Shown: piece after piece, positions 55,105-63,913 of the stretch
Numbering within the stretch: position 1 is the stretch's first letter
How the letters are laid out: the number at the start of each line of letters is the position of its first letter
Assembly: GCA_963757805.1 (NCBI GenBank)
Contig: CAVWSM010000019.1
Span: 124,001 to 188,000 of the forward strand
Reading direction: 5' to 3'
Source: CAVWSM01 sp963757805
Lineage (GTDB): Bacteria; Actinomycetota; Actinomycetes; Jiangellales; Jiangellaceae
Length of the DNA: 64,000 nt
The notes under the pieces: generated by a model
Seen by the model: only the letters and a program-made list of their open reading frames with translations
Databases searched by the model: none
Told to the model about the DNA's origin: nothing
Made by a program: the position numbers and the translations under genes

Positions 55105-55930
55105 GTGAACCTGGTTTGGGGGGCGCTCATCATCGCCGTCGTCACCGCCGCTGCTATTGCGGTGATGCTATTTGTACGACGCGGTGCGCCGGACGGCAGC
55201 TACTTCGAAGACGGCGACCGGGCGTCGGGCGTGTTCGGCGTCCTCGCGGCCGGGTTCTCGATCCTGCTCGGTTTCATCATCTTCCTGGCGTTCTCGAGCT
55301 TCGACCAGTCGCGGGTGGGCGCCGAGACAGAAGCGGTCACGGTCGTGCAGCAGGTCCGGATCGCGCAGCTATTTCCCGAGGACAGGGCTGGGGAGCTGAC
55401 CGGCGAGCTGGTCTGCTATGGAAGGTCGGTCATCAGCGAGGAGTGGGACCGCATGCGGTCGGGCACGATCGGCGACCACGTCAACCCGTGGGGCATCGAG
55501 ATGTTCACGCTCGATACAAACCTTCGAGCCGGAGACCGCGAGCGAGCAGTCTGCATTCGACAAGTGGCTCGACCAAACCTCGACACGCGAGGAGGCGCGC
55601 ATCGATCGCGTACACGGTGCGGTCGGGGTGATCCCCACGCCACTCTGGATCGCGCTGTTCTTCATCGCGATCATCATCTTCGTCTACATGCTCTTCTTCG
55701 CCGACAGCGGCGAGCGCGCAGTCGTCCAGGCTCTGCTGATGGGCGCAGTCGTCTCGGTCATCGTTACGTTGCTACTTCTGCTGAACACACTGGACACCCC
55801 GTTCCACGGAGGCGTCGGAGGGCTCGACCCGGTGGCGATGGAGCGGTCACTGCTACTCATCGACGATGCGCTGGGCGCCCTCAACCTGCAGGTGTCGATT
55901 CCCTGCGACGCTGCAGGGGTCGCGTCGTGA
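55105..55930 (+). CDS. DUF4239-like membrane protein (frameshifted)
   Basis: About 275 residues. Helices LVWGALIIAVVTAAAIAVML and FGVLAAGFSILLGFIIFLAF precede a large loop (AETEAVTVVQQVRIAQLFPE), then LWIALFFIAIIIFVYMLFFA and ALLMGAVVSVIVTLLLLLNT and an end DPVAMERSLLLIDDALGAL. This helix-loop-helix arrangement and the motif around FSSFDQSR fit the DUF4239 (bestrophin-like) group. One break lies near 55518. The start is GTG 55105. Its stop overlaps the GTG of the next gene (GTGA). Confidence 0.75.
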
Positions 55931-56565
55931 CGTCCGACTCGAGCCGCTCCGATGGTCTGCTTGAACTCGTGGCGACCCTGTTGCTGGCGGTTGCGACGGT
56001 CGCGACCGCGTGGAGCGGTTACCAGGCGAGCCGGTGGAACGGTGAGCAGGCCACGGCGTTCAGCCGTGCCGGCGCGGCCCGTGTCGAGTCGACCAAGGCT
56101 GATGGCCTCGCCAACTCTCAAACGCAAGTCGATGTGGCGACGTACATCCAGTGGGTCGATGCCTACGCGCAGGGGCAGACGGAGCTCACCGACTTCTACT
56201 ACGCACGCTTCCGAGACGAGTTCAGACCCGCGATGGACGCGTGGATCGCCAGTATGCCCCTCCGCAACCCCGATGCACCGCTCACACCATTCGTGATGCC
56301 CGAGTACCAGCTCGAGGCCCGGGCGGACGCGGAGCGGCTGGAGGCCGATGCGGAGCGCATGTCAGCGACGGCGAGGACGAACATCCAACGCGCTACCAAC
56401 TACGTCCTGTGTGTGGTGCTCTTCGCCGCCGTGCTCTTCTTCGCCGGGATGAGCATGAGGCTGCCATCGCGACGTGTGCGTGTGGCCCTGCTCGGTTTCG
56501 GCGTCGTCATCTTCATCGGCACCGTCGCCTGGCTCGCGACGTTCCCGATCAGCCTCACGATCTGA
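55927..56565 (+). CDS. Membrane protein of unknown function, last gene of the sulfatase island
   Basis: 212 residues, intact. The start is GTG 55927, overlapping the stop upstream. It has an N-terminal helix (LLELVATLLLAVATVATAWS) followed by GYQASRWNGEQATAFSRAGA, an acidic helical region, and two C-terminal helices (VLCVVLFAAVLFFAGMSMRL, VALLGFGVVIFIGTVAWLAT). The GYQxxRWxGEQ pattern recurs in small membrane proteins of actinobacteria and cyanobacteria, but I know no function. A perfect hairpin follows the stop. Confidence 0.75.
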   Translation: MTSDSSRSDGLLELVATLLLAVATVATAWSGYQASRWNGEQATAFSRAGAARVESTKADGLANSQTQVDVATYIQWVDAYAQGQTELTDFYYARFRDEFRPAMDAWIASMPLRNPDAPLTPFVMPEYQLEARADAERLEADAERMSATARTNIQRATNYVLCVVLFAAVLFFAGMSMRLPSRRVRVALLGFGVVIFIGTVAWLATFPISLTI

Positions 56566-56577
56566 GGGCAGAGATCA

Positions 56578-56611
56578 AAACGCCCCGCCCGGATCTCCGG
56601 GCGGGGCGTTT
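56578..56611. terminator. Strong bidirectional terminator at the end of the sulfatase operon
   Basis: AAACGCCCCGCCCGGA (56578-56593) pairs perfectly with TCCGGGCGGGGCGTTT (56596-56611). A/T tails on both sides fit factor-independent termination in both directions, for the sulfatase operon and for the small gene on the other strand. Confidence 0.93.
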
Positions 56612-56652
56612 GGGCGGGGTGTCCGGGCAGCACTACGACGAGGTGCTTAGAG

Positions 56653-56787
56653 TTACCGCTTCTTCTCCGGCGGCAAGATCCCCGTCCGGTCCTTGGCTTG
56701 CGTTTTCGCCTGCTTCTCGGCGCGTTTCTCCTTGAGAGACTTGCCCGCCTTTTTGGACATGTGCTGGCGGGGCGACTTGTCGGCCAT
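56653..56787 (-). CDS. Small Lys-rich conserved protein, 44 residues
   Basis: Encodes MADKSPRQHMSKKAGKSLKE, then KRAEKQAKTQAKDRTGILPP and EKKR. From memory, this is a common tiny actinobacterial protein of unknown function with a fixed MADKSPR start and PPxKK end. GGGAGC precedes the ATG. It is bounded by the terminator on one side. It is highly charged and probably a single helix. Confidence 0.75.
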   Translation of the reverse strand: MADKSPRQHMSKKAGKSLKEKRAEKQAKTQAKDRTGILPPEKKR

Positions 56788-57062
56788 GGCTGCTCCCTTG
56801 TCGGGAGCCCGGCTGGCTCCGCTGAACAGACAGTACGCCTCAACGCACTGCTGCGCGCAGGAGTCAAAGCGCCGGCGAGGGCAGTGCCGCCTTGCGTCGG
56901 GCGTCGAGCGCTCCACTTCCATTGCCCCCGTTGCGAACGTCCGGGTGACTAGCTCGCCCGCCAGCGGAGCGTGGCGCCCTGCCGGAGTAGGGAAAGTTCT
57001 TACCGGCAAAGTTGTCGACGCGCCCTAACTATGCGCCGCCGCGCAGGTCGACGGTGATCGGC

Positions 57063-57806
57063 TCACGCCCGGCTGTGGCTCGTCGCCTCGACGGCCTGCA
57101 GGATGAGTTGGGTTGCGGCCTCGGGCTGTGACACGAAGGAGACGTGAGAGGCCGGCACCTCCACGATCGTCGCGTTCGCGCGCTCGGCCATGAACCGCTG
57201 GAGCGCCGGCGGGATCGCCTTGTCCTCGGTACCGAGCAAATACCAGCACGGCAGCGTGTTCCACGCTGGCGGGGCCGACGGCGTGGCGGCGAACGCGGCG
57301 GCTGCGTACGGCCGCTGCGCCGCGGCCATCACCGCGGCCGTCTCAGGATCGACATCGGCGGCGAAGGCTTCGCGGAACGCTTCGGGGGCGAGGTAGAGGT
57401 CGACCCCCTCGCTCCCATCCGGGCCGGTGAACGGCACGGGCCTGATCGAAGGCCCCACAAGGCTGCCCTCGAACCGCTCAAGGAGCCCCTGCTGGCTCTC
57501 GCCCACGTCGCACATCCAGCCGTTGAAGTAGACGAGCGCCTGCACCTGATCGTTGCCGATGGCGGCGGTGGAGATCACATTGCCGCCGTAGGAGTGGCCG
57601 ACGAGCACGATAGGACCGGTCAGGGTCCGCAGGAACTCGGCGAGGTACGCCGCGTCGCCAGCGAGATCGCGAAGCGGGTTGCCGAACCCGATGACGGAAT
57701 ACCCACGGTCGCGCAGGGCACGGATCTCGGCGTCGAAGCCGGTCGCGTCGGCCCAGGCGCCGTGGACGAGGACGATCGTGGGGGTCGCACCGGCCATTGT
57801 CGTCAC
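57063..57806 (-). CDS. Alpha/beta hydrolase
   Basis: 247 residues, intact. Typical features are the oxyanion segment TIVLVHGAWADATGFDAEIR and nucleophile elbow PIVLVGHSYGGNVISTAAIG with Ser in GHSYG, an acid near YLLGTEDKAIPPALQRFMAE and a His in VPASHVSFVSQPEAATQ. From memory, close relatives are annotated as esterases or methylsalicylate-esterase-like hydrolases of unknown substrate. Start is GTG 57806 (GGAAGCG before it), with ATG 57797 as an alternative. It converges on nothing and stands alone next to the tRNA gene. Confidence 0.88.
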   Translation of the reverse strand: MTTMAGATPTIVLVHGAWADATGFDAEIRALRDRGYSVIGFGNPLRDLAGDAAYLAEFLRTLTGPIVLVGHSYGGNVISTAAIGNDQVQALVYFNGWMCDVGESQQGLLERFEGSLVGPSIRPVPFTGPDGSEGVDLYLAPEAFREAFAADVDPETAAVMAAAQRPYAAAAFAATPSAPPAWNTLPCWYLLGTEDKAIPPALQRFMAERANATIVEVPASHVSFVSQPEAATQLILQAVEATSHSRA

Positions 57807-57882
57807 CGCTTCCTCTTAGGACGGTTTCACCGACCGTCAGAGTATGCCGCTGCTCGCCTGCGCAGGCGAGGTCAGGTCAGCG

Positions 57883-57958
57883 TGGTGGTCAGGGGCGGTT
57901 TCGATCCGCCGACCTTCCGCTTTTCAGGCGGACGCTCTTCCAACTGAGCTACCTGACC
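57883..57958 (-). tRNA. tRNA-Phe (GAA)
   Basis: On the minus strand a full cloverleaf is found: acceptor GGTCAGG/CCTGACC with no mismatch, D stem GCTC/GAGC, anticodon stem TCCGC/GCGGA with loop CTGAAAA (anticodon GAA), variable AGGTC, and T stem GGCGG/CCGCC with loop ATCGAAA. The 3' end is encoded as A plus CCA. No intron. Confidence 0.95.
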
Positions 57959-58015
57959 TCGTGGAGCGGCACGAGTGTACCGGAGGCTGCGCAGCCCCCG
58001 AAAACCCCCAAACCG

Positions 58016-60085
58016 TCACGTGATCATGAAGGATTGCGGGTGCCAGGACCCGGGGAATCCTTCATGATCACGGGTGGGGTCGCTGCGGTCGGCGCCCGAG
58101 AGGCGAGCGAGATAGGCGTTGTACGCGTCCAGCTCCGCCTGGGTCGTACCACCACGGTCCTTGCGGCGCGCCTCCCGCTCGTCGGACCGGTACCACTGCA
58201 CGAAGATCACACCGAGCACAAACAACGCCGGGATCTCTCCGAACGCCCACGCGATCCCCCCGGCAACGCGCTGGTCATCGAGCGGATTGGGCAGCCACGG
58301 CATGTCGGCGGCGAGCTCGCGATACCAGGATCCGGCGATGAGGTTGGCGGTGTTCATGAACGCGATACCGAAGAACGCGTGGAAAGCCATCGCCCCGAAC
58401 TGCATGACGACACGCGCAGGGTACGGCGGCCGCTTGGGCAGCGGGTCGATCCCGACAAGCACCTCCGCGAACAGGTAGCCGACCACGATGAAGTGCAGGT
58501 GCATCGCGATGTGCGCGTAGTGGTTGCGCATCGCGTACTCGAAGAGCGGTGTGAAGTACGTCATGAACGTCGCGCTCACGAACAGCACCCACGCCACAAC
58601 CGGGTGCGTCAGGAACCGCACCACCGGGCTCTGCACGGCCGCGAGGATGACCTCCCGCGCGCCACGCTCGCCGCGCCGCGCCGGCGCGATCGCCCGCAGC
58701 GCCAACGTCACCGGCCCGCCCAGCACGAGCAGCACCGGCGCGATCATCGAGAGCACCATGTGCTGCACCATGTGCACGCTGATCATGACCATGCCGTACG
58801 TCATCGCGCCCGACAGCGTCGTGAACGCGATCACCGCGACACCGAGCAGCCACGACACCGTGCGGCCCACCGGCCAGCGGTCGCCACGCTGCCGCAGCCG
58901 CCACACACCGCCGAGGTAGAGCAACACGGCGCCCAGGCAGCCGATCGCAAAGAAGGCGTCTGGGTACCACTCGGTGAAGATCCGTCCTGGGCTGATTTCA
59001 GGCGGCGGCACGAACCCCAGCAGCTCGCGCGCCCGGGTCAGCTGGCCCGGATCCTCGGGCACCGGCGGCGGCGTCCGCGACAGCGCAACACCGAGCGCGA
59101 TTGTCGCGGCCATGACGACAACCTCGCCGGCTGCGAGACGCCGGAATGCTCCCGGCCGCCCGGCGCGGAGCGCCACGAGTGTGCGGCTGCGGTGCGTGTA
59201 GCCGAGCCAGCCGAGCACCACGACGAGCGTGACCTTGACGAGCAGCAGCAGCCCGTACTCGGTCGTCACCAGATCGGCCGGTGACTGCAGTCGTACGTAC
59301 GCGTTGAGCACCCCGCTCGACACCACGGCGACGTAACAGCCGAGCGCAACCGCGCTGAACGTCGACGCGACGGTCGGCAGGTCGCGGGGCCGCTGCGCGG
59401 CGTACCACGACACGGCGATGAGCCCACCGACCCAGAGCGCAATCCCCACGATGTGCACGATCAGGCTGATCGCCGCCGAGTGGTGGTAGTCGCCGGTCGA
59501 CGAGTGTCCGGTGAGCGCCGGTGGGATCAGAGCGCCGATGCCCAGCAGCAGCACAGCCCATGCGCCGCCGCGGCCGATGGTGAGCACCGCGGACGCGGCG
59601 ACCGCGAGCGCGAGAATCACGACCAACGCCAGGGCCCGGCCCTGTTCAAGATCTGTGGTGAAGCTCAGCAGGGAGTCGCCCGCCAGTGCCTCGGACAGCG
59701 GTAGCCCGACGAGATCGCTCAGGGTCAACAGGTGTACGGCCAGCGTGGCGAGCGCCCACACGACCGCGCTGACCGCGGCGATCCGGAGCGCGCGCAGCGA
59801 GTTGCGTCCGAGCTCGCCCTTGTCGGCCGGCAGCAGCACCGCGAGCAGGAGGAAGCCGACGGTCACAGTCGCGGCGGCATCCTGGGCGAGCCGGCTGATG
59901 GGCAGGCCCCAGCGGGTCAGCGCCCCCGGATCCGTCAGCCCCGGCACCGGGCCGCCGCTGCCACCGCCACCAAGAACGAGCGCCACCGCCAGCACGAGCA
60001 GGGCCGCTAGCCCCGCCGACAGCGCCCACTGGCGCGTCGGTGGGGGTTGTCGGACTGCCGAGTCCGGGGTCGACGTGGTGGTCAT
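58016..60085 (-). CDS. CopD-CtaG fusion: copper resistance/cytochrome oxidase assembly membrane protein
   Basis: 689 residues, intact. The N-terminal half is a CopD-type domain: helices with SLIVHIVGIALWVGGLIAVS, VVSSGVLNAYVRLQSPADLV and LLLLVKVTLVVVLGWLGYTH. The C-terminal half is CtaG_Cox11-like, caa3-type assembly: HMVQHMVLSMIAPVLLVLGG, YFTPLFEYAMRNHYAHIAMH, LHFIVVGYLFAEVLVGIDPL and QFGAMAFHAFFGIAFMNTAN, with many His/Met that may bind copper. Start at ATG 60085 rather than an upstream frame, which belongs to CopC. The last 19 residues come from an inverted repeat (58019-58072). It most likely takes up copper and delivers it to cytochrome oxidase. Confidence 0.9.
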   Translation of the reverse strand: MTTTSTPDSAVRQPPPTRQWALSAGLAALLVLAVALVLGGGGSGGPVPGLTDPGALTRWGLPISRLAQDAAATVTVGFLLLAVLLPADKGELGRNSLRALRIAAVSAVVWALATLAVHLLTLSDLVGLPLSEALAGDSLLSFTTDLEQGRALALVVILALAVAASAVLTIGRGGAWAVLLLGIGALIPPALTGHSSTGDYHHSAAISLIVHIVGIALWVGGLIAVSWYAAQRPRDLPTVASTFSAVALGCYVAVVSSGVLNAYVRLQSPADLVTTEYGLLLLVKVTLVVVLGWLGYTHRSRTLVALRAGRPGAFRRLAAGEVVVMAATIALGVALSRTPPPVPEDPGQLTRARELLGFVPPPEISPGRIFTEWYPDAFFAIGCLGAVLLYLGGVWRLRQRGDRWPVGRTVSWLLGVAVIAFTTLSGAMTYGMVMISVHMVQHMVLSMIAPVLLVLGGPVTLALRAIAPARRGERGAREVILAAVQSPVVRFLTHPVVAWVLFVSATFMTYFTPLFEYAMRNHYAHIAMHLHFIVVGYLFAEVLVGIDPLPKRPPYPARVVMQFGAMAFHAFFGIAFMNTANLIAGSWYRELAADMPWLPNPLDDQRVAGGIAWAFGEIPALFVLGVIFVQWYRSDEREARRKDRGGTTQAELDAYNAYLARLSGADRSDPTRDHEGFPGSWHPQSFMIT
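58019..58072. repeat. 17-bp perfect inverted repeat at the 3' end of the CopD-CtaG gene
   Basis: CGTGATCATGAAGGATT (58019-58035) and its exact complement AATCCTTCATGATCACG (58056-58072) are separated by 20 bases. The repeat covers the last codons of the gene, so the C-terminus (GFPGSWHPQSFMIT) is encoded by it. It may be a terminator or a mobile palindromic element that entered the gene end. Confidence 0.8.
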
Positions 60086-60093
60086 GGGCGCAT

Positions 60094-60735
60094 TCACTCG
60101 GAGGGATGGCCGCGGCCCGCGGACGAGGCGGAACGCGATCGCGCCGACGGCGCCGGCCGCCCCCAACGCTATGCCGGTCATCGCCCAGGCAGGCAGGCCG
60201 GAGTCGTCGTCTGTCGGCAGCGGAGGTGGCGGTCGGGTCGGCCGATGGCTCTGCGGTTGGCGTCGGGGTGCTGTTCGGCGTCTCGGCAATCGGCGTTGAC
60301 GTTGGGCTGACTGCCGGAGGTGCGGCCACGGTGAACGCGAACGTCCCGGTTACCGGATGTCCGTCGGCGGCCACAACGCGCCAGGACACTGTGTAGGCGC
60401 CGGCGGACAGCGCGCGTTACGGCCTGGGTGACGTTCTCACCGACAACCGATGCGGCCCCTGTCTCGAGGTGCGCCTGCGCAGCGTCGAGCACCGCAACCT
60501 GGGCGAACTCGGTTTGGACGGCCTGGTTGAACGTCAGCACACGTCGCCGGTGCGGATCGAGCGTGCCTGTGCCACGGGTCGCCGGTGCGGCATCGAGCGT
60601 GGCTCCCGCTGCGGGGCTGGACGACCGCAGCTCGGTGTGCGCACGGCTGTCGCCGGTGCGTGGCAGTGCCGGGATGCACAGCAACAGACCGGCCCCTAGG
60701 CCGGCGAGCAGGACGGCACGCAGCCGTCGAATCAT
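60094..60735 (-). CDS. CopC-like copper-binding protein with C-terminal anchor (frameshifted)
   Basis: About 213 residues. The signal peptide is MIRRLRAVLLAGLGAGLLLC. The CopC domain starts HTELRSSSPAAGATLDAAP and includes VLTFNQAVQTEFAQVAVLDA and, in another frame, YTVSWRVVAADGHPVTGTFA with FTVAAPP, the common end of CopC (SWRVVSADGHPVxGxxxF). A Pro/Thr linker (PTPTAEPSADPTATSAA) and a helix (WAMTGIALGAAGAVGAIAFR) follow. Breaks lie near 60570, 60410 and 60215, and a last one is needed to reach the TGA at 60094. N-terminal His and the WRVVAADGH His are the usual copper ligands. It precedes CopD-CtaG. Confidence 0.82.
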
Positions 60736-60789
60736 CGAACACGAGGACGCCTTCTGACGGTGACTGGTGACAGGTAGTACGGCCTGGGG

Positions 60790-61333
60790 TCAGGCCGGGA
60801 TGGTCACCGGAGGGCCGCGTCGGGCGTGGGATCGTACGAGAAGCAGTGCGAACGGGCGTACGGGCTCAGCGTTGACGCGCAGCCGCGGCGGCGCGGCCGG
60901 CGCGGGAACGGCTGCCGGCGGGATGCGCCAGCGCGTTCGGGTCAAGCCGGCGGCGCAGCGATCCGAGCACCCACACCGCCTGCTCGCCGCCCGCCAGCAG
61001 CACGGACACCACGCCCGCAGCGACCGCGTGAGCCGCAACCATCGGCAGCCCGCCATGCCAAGGGTCGGTGTCGCCGTGCGCAGACAGGCTGAGCAGCACG
61101 TGCAGCGCAGGTTGCGAGAGCCCGACCACGGCGGCGATGAACGGCAGATTGCGGCGGCGGTCGGCCAGCGCCACGCACATCGCGGCGAGCAGACCGGCGA
61201 CGAGCATGTATGGCCCGGACAGACCGAGCTCGCCGCCCGCCAGCGCGTGCCCCGCCGAGGGAATCGTGAGGCAGCCGGCCGCCAGCAGCAGGCCGCGGGC
61301 GAGCCGCGCGGTGCCTCGGCCAGGTGTCTCCAC
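60790..61333 (-). CDS. Small membrane protein upstream of copC (frameshifted end)
   Basis: About 180 residues with four helices: ARGLLLAAGCLTIPSAGHAL, GPYMLVAGLLAAMCVALADR, LPFIAAVVGLSQPALHVLLS and AAHAVAAGVVSVLLAGGEQA. A His at SQPALHVLLSLSAHGD may be exposed. The listed frame stops at 60866, but a shift near 60900 gives a better C-terminus, PPRLRVNAEPVRPFALLLVR and ending PPVTIPA. It lies 55 bases before copC on the same strand, so it is probably part of the copper locus. I do not recognise the family. Confidence 0.65.
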
Positions 61334-61514
61334 GGGCCAAGACTAGGCGCTGCTGCTCAAGCCAGGAAGGCGAGTTCTCGGCGACCTGCGACGGCGGTCA
61401 AAGCGACGCTAGGGAAGCAAGGTCGGAGGCCCATACGCATCTGCTGGTCCGCATCCCAGCAAATGCACAGGGGCGCACATTGGCACCCGGTCTAGCCTCC
61501 GCAGACCTGGTGGA
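61334..61514. other. Intergenic gap without clear feature
   Basis: The 181 bases between the GNAT stop and the small membrane protein start hold no credible gene. They should contain the promoter of the copper locus, but I see no convincing -35/-10 pair or copper-box palindrome. Confidence 0.4.
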
Positions 61515-62504
61515 TCACGATCCGGCGGCCGGCACGAGTCGCTGGTAGGCATCGGCCTGGAACGCCGGATGCATGCCGACCGACTCGTACAGCCGCAGCG
61601 CCCCGGTCTCGTTCTGAGTGTCGACGCCGAGGCCGGCCGATGTGCAGCCGCGGGCGGTGTAGGTGGCGAATGCGTGCTCGAGCAGGAATCGGGCGATGCC
61701 GCGGCCTCGATAGGCGGACAGGACGCCGAGGTTGCGGACCCAGCCGGCGTTCTCCTCCTTGAACGCCCCGGTCGACTGGCAGATCGCGACGGGGCTGCCG
61801 TCGACCTCGGCGAAAAACCACTCCGCGAAGTTCGGGTCTTGCTCTGCATCGATGCGGGCGCGGAACGCCTCGAGCGTCATCTCCTCGGCGCCCCAGTGCT
61901 CGGCGAACGAGTCGACGAGGATGCGATGCCAGTCGACCCAGTCCTGCTGCGAGTCGGGGTCGAAGGTCCGTACGCGCACTCCCTCGGGCGCCACCGGGAA
62001 CGGCCGCGGCCCGTCGAAATCGATCCGCATCCGGCTGAAGCGGCGGTTGACCGTGAAGCCCTTGCCCAGCAGCACGGTCGTCCATGCCTCGTCACCGACG
62101 ATGGCGTACGCCGTGGCGAGGACCTCGCTCAGCCGGCGGTCGACCGCGCGCTCGGCAACCCGCGCCACGATGGCGTCGACGAGGGCCGGCCGGACGCCGG
62201 GGTCAATGCCCGGGGTGGCGTAGAGGTCGAAGTCGTCCTCGCCACCGCCGTAGTTGCTCGCGACGAAAGCCCAGGCGCACACGGTCCCAGAGCTGTCACG
62301 GACGACCCAGGTGTCGCGCGCCGGGTCGGTGTGCGTGCCGTTGTAGACGTCGACGACGTCGTTACTCGCGAAGTCGGGGTAGCCGATGACGGCGATGTCG
62401 TGGGCGTGGGCGACGGCCAGGATTGCCTCGGTGTCGTCCAGAGTCTGGCGGTGGACCGTGTAGCCGGTCGGAAGGCCAGGCAGGGCGAGCGAGAGAGGTG
62501 TCAC
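61515..62504 (-). CDS. Two-domain GNAT acetyltransferase
   Basis: 329 residues, intact. The N-terminal degenerate GNAT domain (TVHRQTLDDTEAILAVAHAH, WVVRDSSGTVCAWAFVASNY) and the C-terminal active one are in tandem, as in mycothiol synthase-like proteins. The acetyl-CoA loop is NLGVLSAYRGRGIARFLLEH with the R/QxxGxG/A pattern, followed by GCTSAGLGVDTQNETGALRL and YESVGMHPAFQADAY. I start at GTG 62504 (VTPLSLALPGLPTGY); the longer open frame upstream looks non-coding. The acceptor is unknown; similarity in layout to MshD does not prove mycothiol synthesis. Confidence 0.82.
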   Translation of the reverse strand: MTPLSLALPGLPTGYTVHRQTLDDTEAILAVAHAHDIAVIGYPDFASNDVVDVYNGTHTDPARDTWVVRDSSGTVCAWAFVASNYGGGEDDFDLYATPGIDPGVRPALVDAIVARVAERAVDRRLSEVLATAYAIVGDEAWTTVLLGKGFTVNRRFSRMRIDFDGPRPFPVAPEGVRVRTFDPDSQQDWVDWHRILVDSFAEHWGAEEMTLEAFRARIDAEQDPNFAEWFFAEVDGSPVAICQSTGAFKEENAGWVRNLGVLSAYRGRGIARFLLEHAFATYTARGCTSAGLGVDTQNETGALRLYESVGMHPAFQADAYQRLVPAAGS

Positions 62505-62734
62505 GAGGGACGAGCCTGCCGCATCGACCGGTCCTCCGGCTAACGAGTTCCGCCGGGTCCCCGGCGGCATGAACACAATTCGTCGCGATTCGGGACATGG
62601 TCGGGTGCTTACGGTTTCTTGACGACGCTCGCCGTGCGCACCACGGGTACGACGCGTAGCGTCGCGTGGGGACCCCCGGCCGGCATCCCCCGTTGCTGTC
62701 CGGGGGTCGCTCACTGCCTGTGAAGCCGGTCGGG
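62505..62734. other. Gap between the protease and GNAT genes
   Basis: This 230-base stretch holds an open frame in the GNAT frame, but its codon use and lack of a ribosome site suggest it is not translated. No hairpin of note was seen. Confidence 0.35.
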
Positions 62735-63913
62735 TCAGGGTGCGTGCACGACTCCGACTCCACGGTCGGCGATGTCGACGCCGGGTGCCAGGGCGTCGAC
62801 CCGAGCGTTGGCGATCATTCGCGCGGTGACAGTGGTCGCGTTCTGCGGCAGCGGGGAGTTGGCAACGTCCTCCCACCACAGGGCAGCCACGCCGGCGGCG
62901 TGCGGTGTGGCCATGCTGGTGCCGCTGAGGCTGCGGGTGCCGCCGCCGGATCGCGCCGACAAGACGTTGACCCCTGGGCCGCTGACCTGCGGGAAGGTGT
63001 TGGAGAACCGGGCGATCGTGAGGCCGGTGGGCGACTCCTGGACGGCACCGACGGAGACGACCCCCTCGGCGGCGGCCGGAAGCGACACGGCGATCTCGTA
63101 GTCAGGTTTGATTTCGCGGCGGCTCTCGTTGCCGGCGGCCGCGACGACGATCGTGCCGGCCCCGAATGCCTCGCTCCGCCGCACCATCTGCATGAGCGCG
63201 TCGAACATGCGCAGGTTGGCGCGGTAGGCCTCCAGCGCAGCAGAGGCTGCCAGGTCCGCGGGCCAGCCGCCGTCGATGAGGCGTTTGACGAGTCCGGGGA
63301 AGTCGAAGCCCAAGGACATCGAGATGACCTGCGCGCCTTGGTCGGTGGCCCACTGGATGCCGCGGAACAGACCCTCCGAGTCGCCGCTGCCGTCGTTTCC
63401 GAGGACCTTTCCGATCAGGGCGGTCGTGACACCACGCGCCACACCGATGCGCGTCCCGTCGACATCGCGGCCGAAGATGGTGCCGGCGCAGTGGGTGCCG
63501 TGCCCTTGCTTGTCGCCATTTCCGTCGCCGGAGAAGTCCTCCTCGATGAGCGTCACACCTGTGAAAGCCGCGTGTTGGGCGTCGATCCCGGTGTCGAGGA
63601 CGGCGGCGACGACGCCGGCGCCCGTCCGCGGGGAGGTGTCTGCGCCGACCGCGGTGATGCCCCACGCGGTGGTGGCGGCATCGGCCGGGTCGACCTCGAA
63701 TGGTTCGACGAGCCTGGTCGGCATGATCGGCGCGATGGCCTGGACCTCCGGGTCGCGAGAAATCGACCTGACCTCGTCCTTGCTCATCTCGTGCACGTCG
63801 AGCCTCGGCTCGCTCGGCACCACGGCCGCGGACTCTGCGCTGGCCGCACCCGCGTCGAATGGCTCCCGGGTCACCGGCCGGCTCAGATCGCGCAGCACCG
63901 CGTACGTACCCAT
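62735..63913 (-). CDS. Subtilisin-family (S8) serine protease
   Basis: 392 residues, intact. The triad and oxyanion residues are visible: Asp107 in VVAAVLDTGIDAQH, His138 in GDKQGHGTHCAGTIFG, Asn in IVVAAAGNESRRE and Ser in SLSGTSMATPHAAGVAALWW. An N-terminal part of about 85 residues (LDVHEMSKDEVRSISRDPEV) resembles an inhibitor-like prodomain. There is no signal peptide, so it may be cytoplasmic or exported by an unusual route. The ATG at 63913 is preceded by GAGGGGGAG. Confidence 0.9.
   Translation of the reverse strand: MGTYAVLRDLSRPVTREPFDAGAASAESAAVVPSEPRLDVHEMSKDEVRSISRDPEVQAIAPIMPTRLVEPFEVDPADAATTAWGITAVGADTSPRTGAGVVAAVLDTGIDAQHAAFTGVTLIEEDFSGDGNGDKQGHGTHCAGTIFGRDVDGTRIGVARGVTTALIGKVLGNDGSGDSEGLFRGIQWATDQGAQVISMSLGFDFPGLVKRLIDGGWPADLAASAALEAYRANLRMFDALMQMVRRSEAFGAGTIVVAAAGNESRREIKPDYEIAVSLPAAAEGVVSVGAVQESPTGLTIARFSNTFPQVSGPGVNVLSARSGGGTRSLSGTSMATPHAAGVAALWWEDVANSPLPQNATTVTARMIANARVDALAPGVDIADRGVGVVHAP

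Noticed and set aside
58016..60289. Reading CopC tail and CopD-CtaG as one fused protein starting at 60289
   Set aside because: The upstream part has the CopC anchor helix and a separate ATG start with typical spacing at 60085; the continuous frame is best explained by an indel hiding the copC stop.
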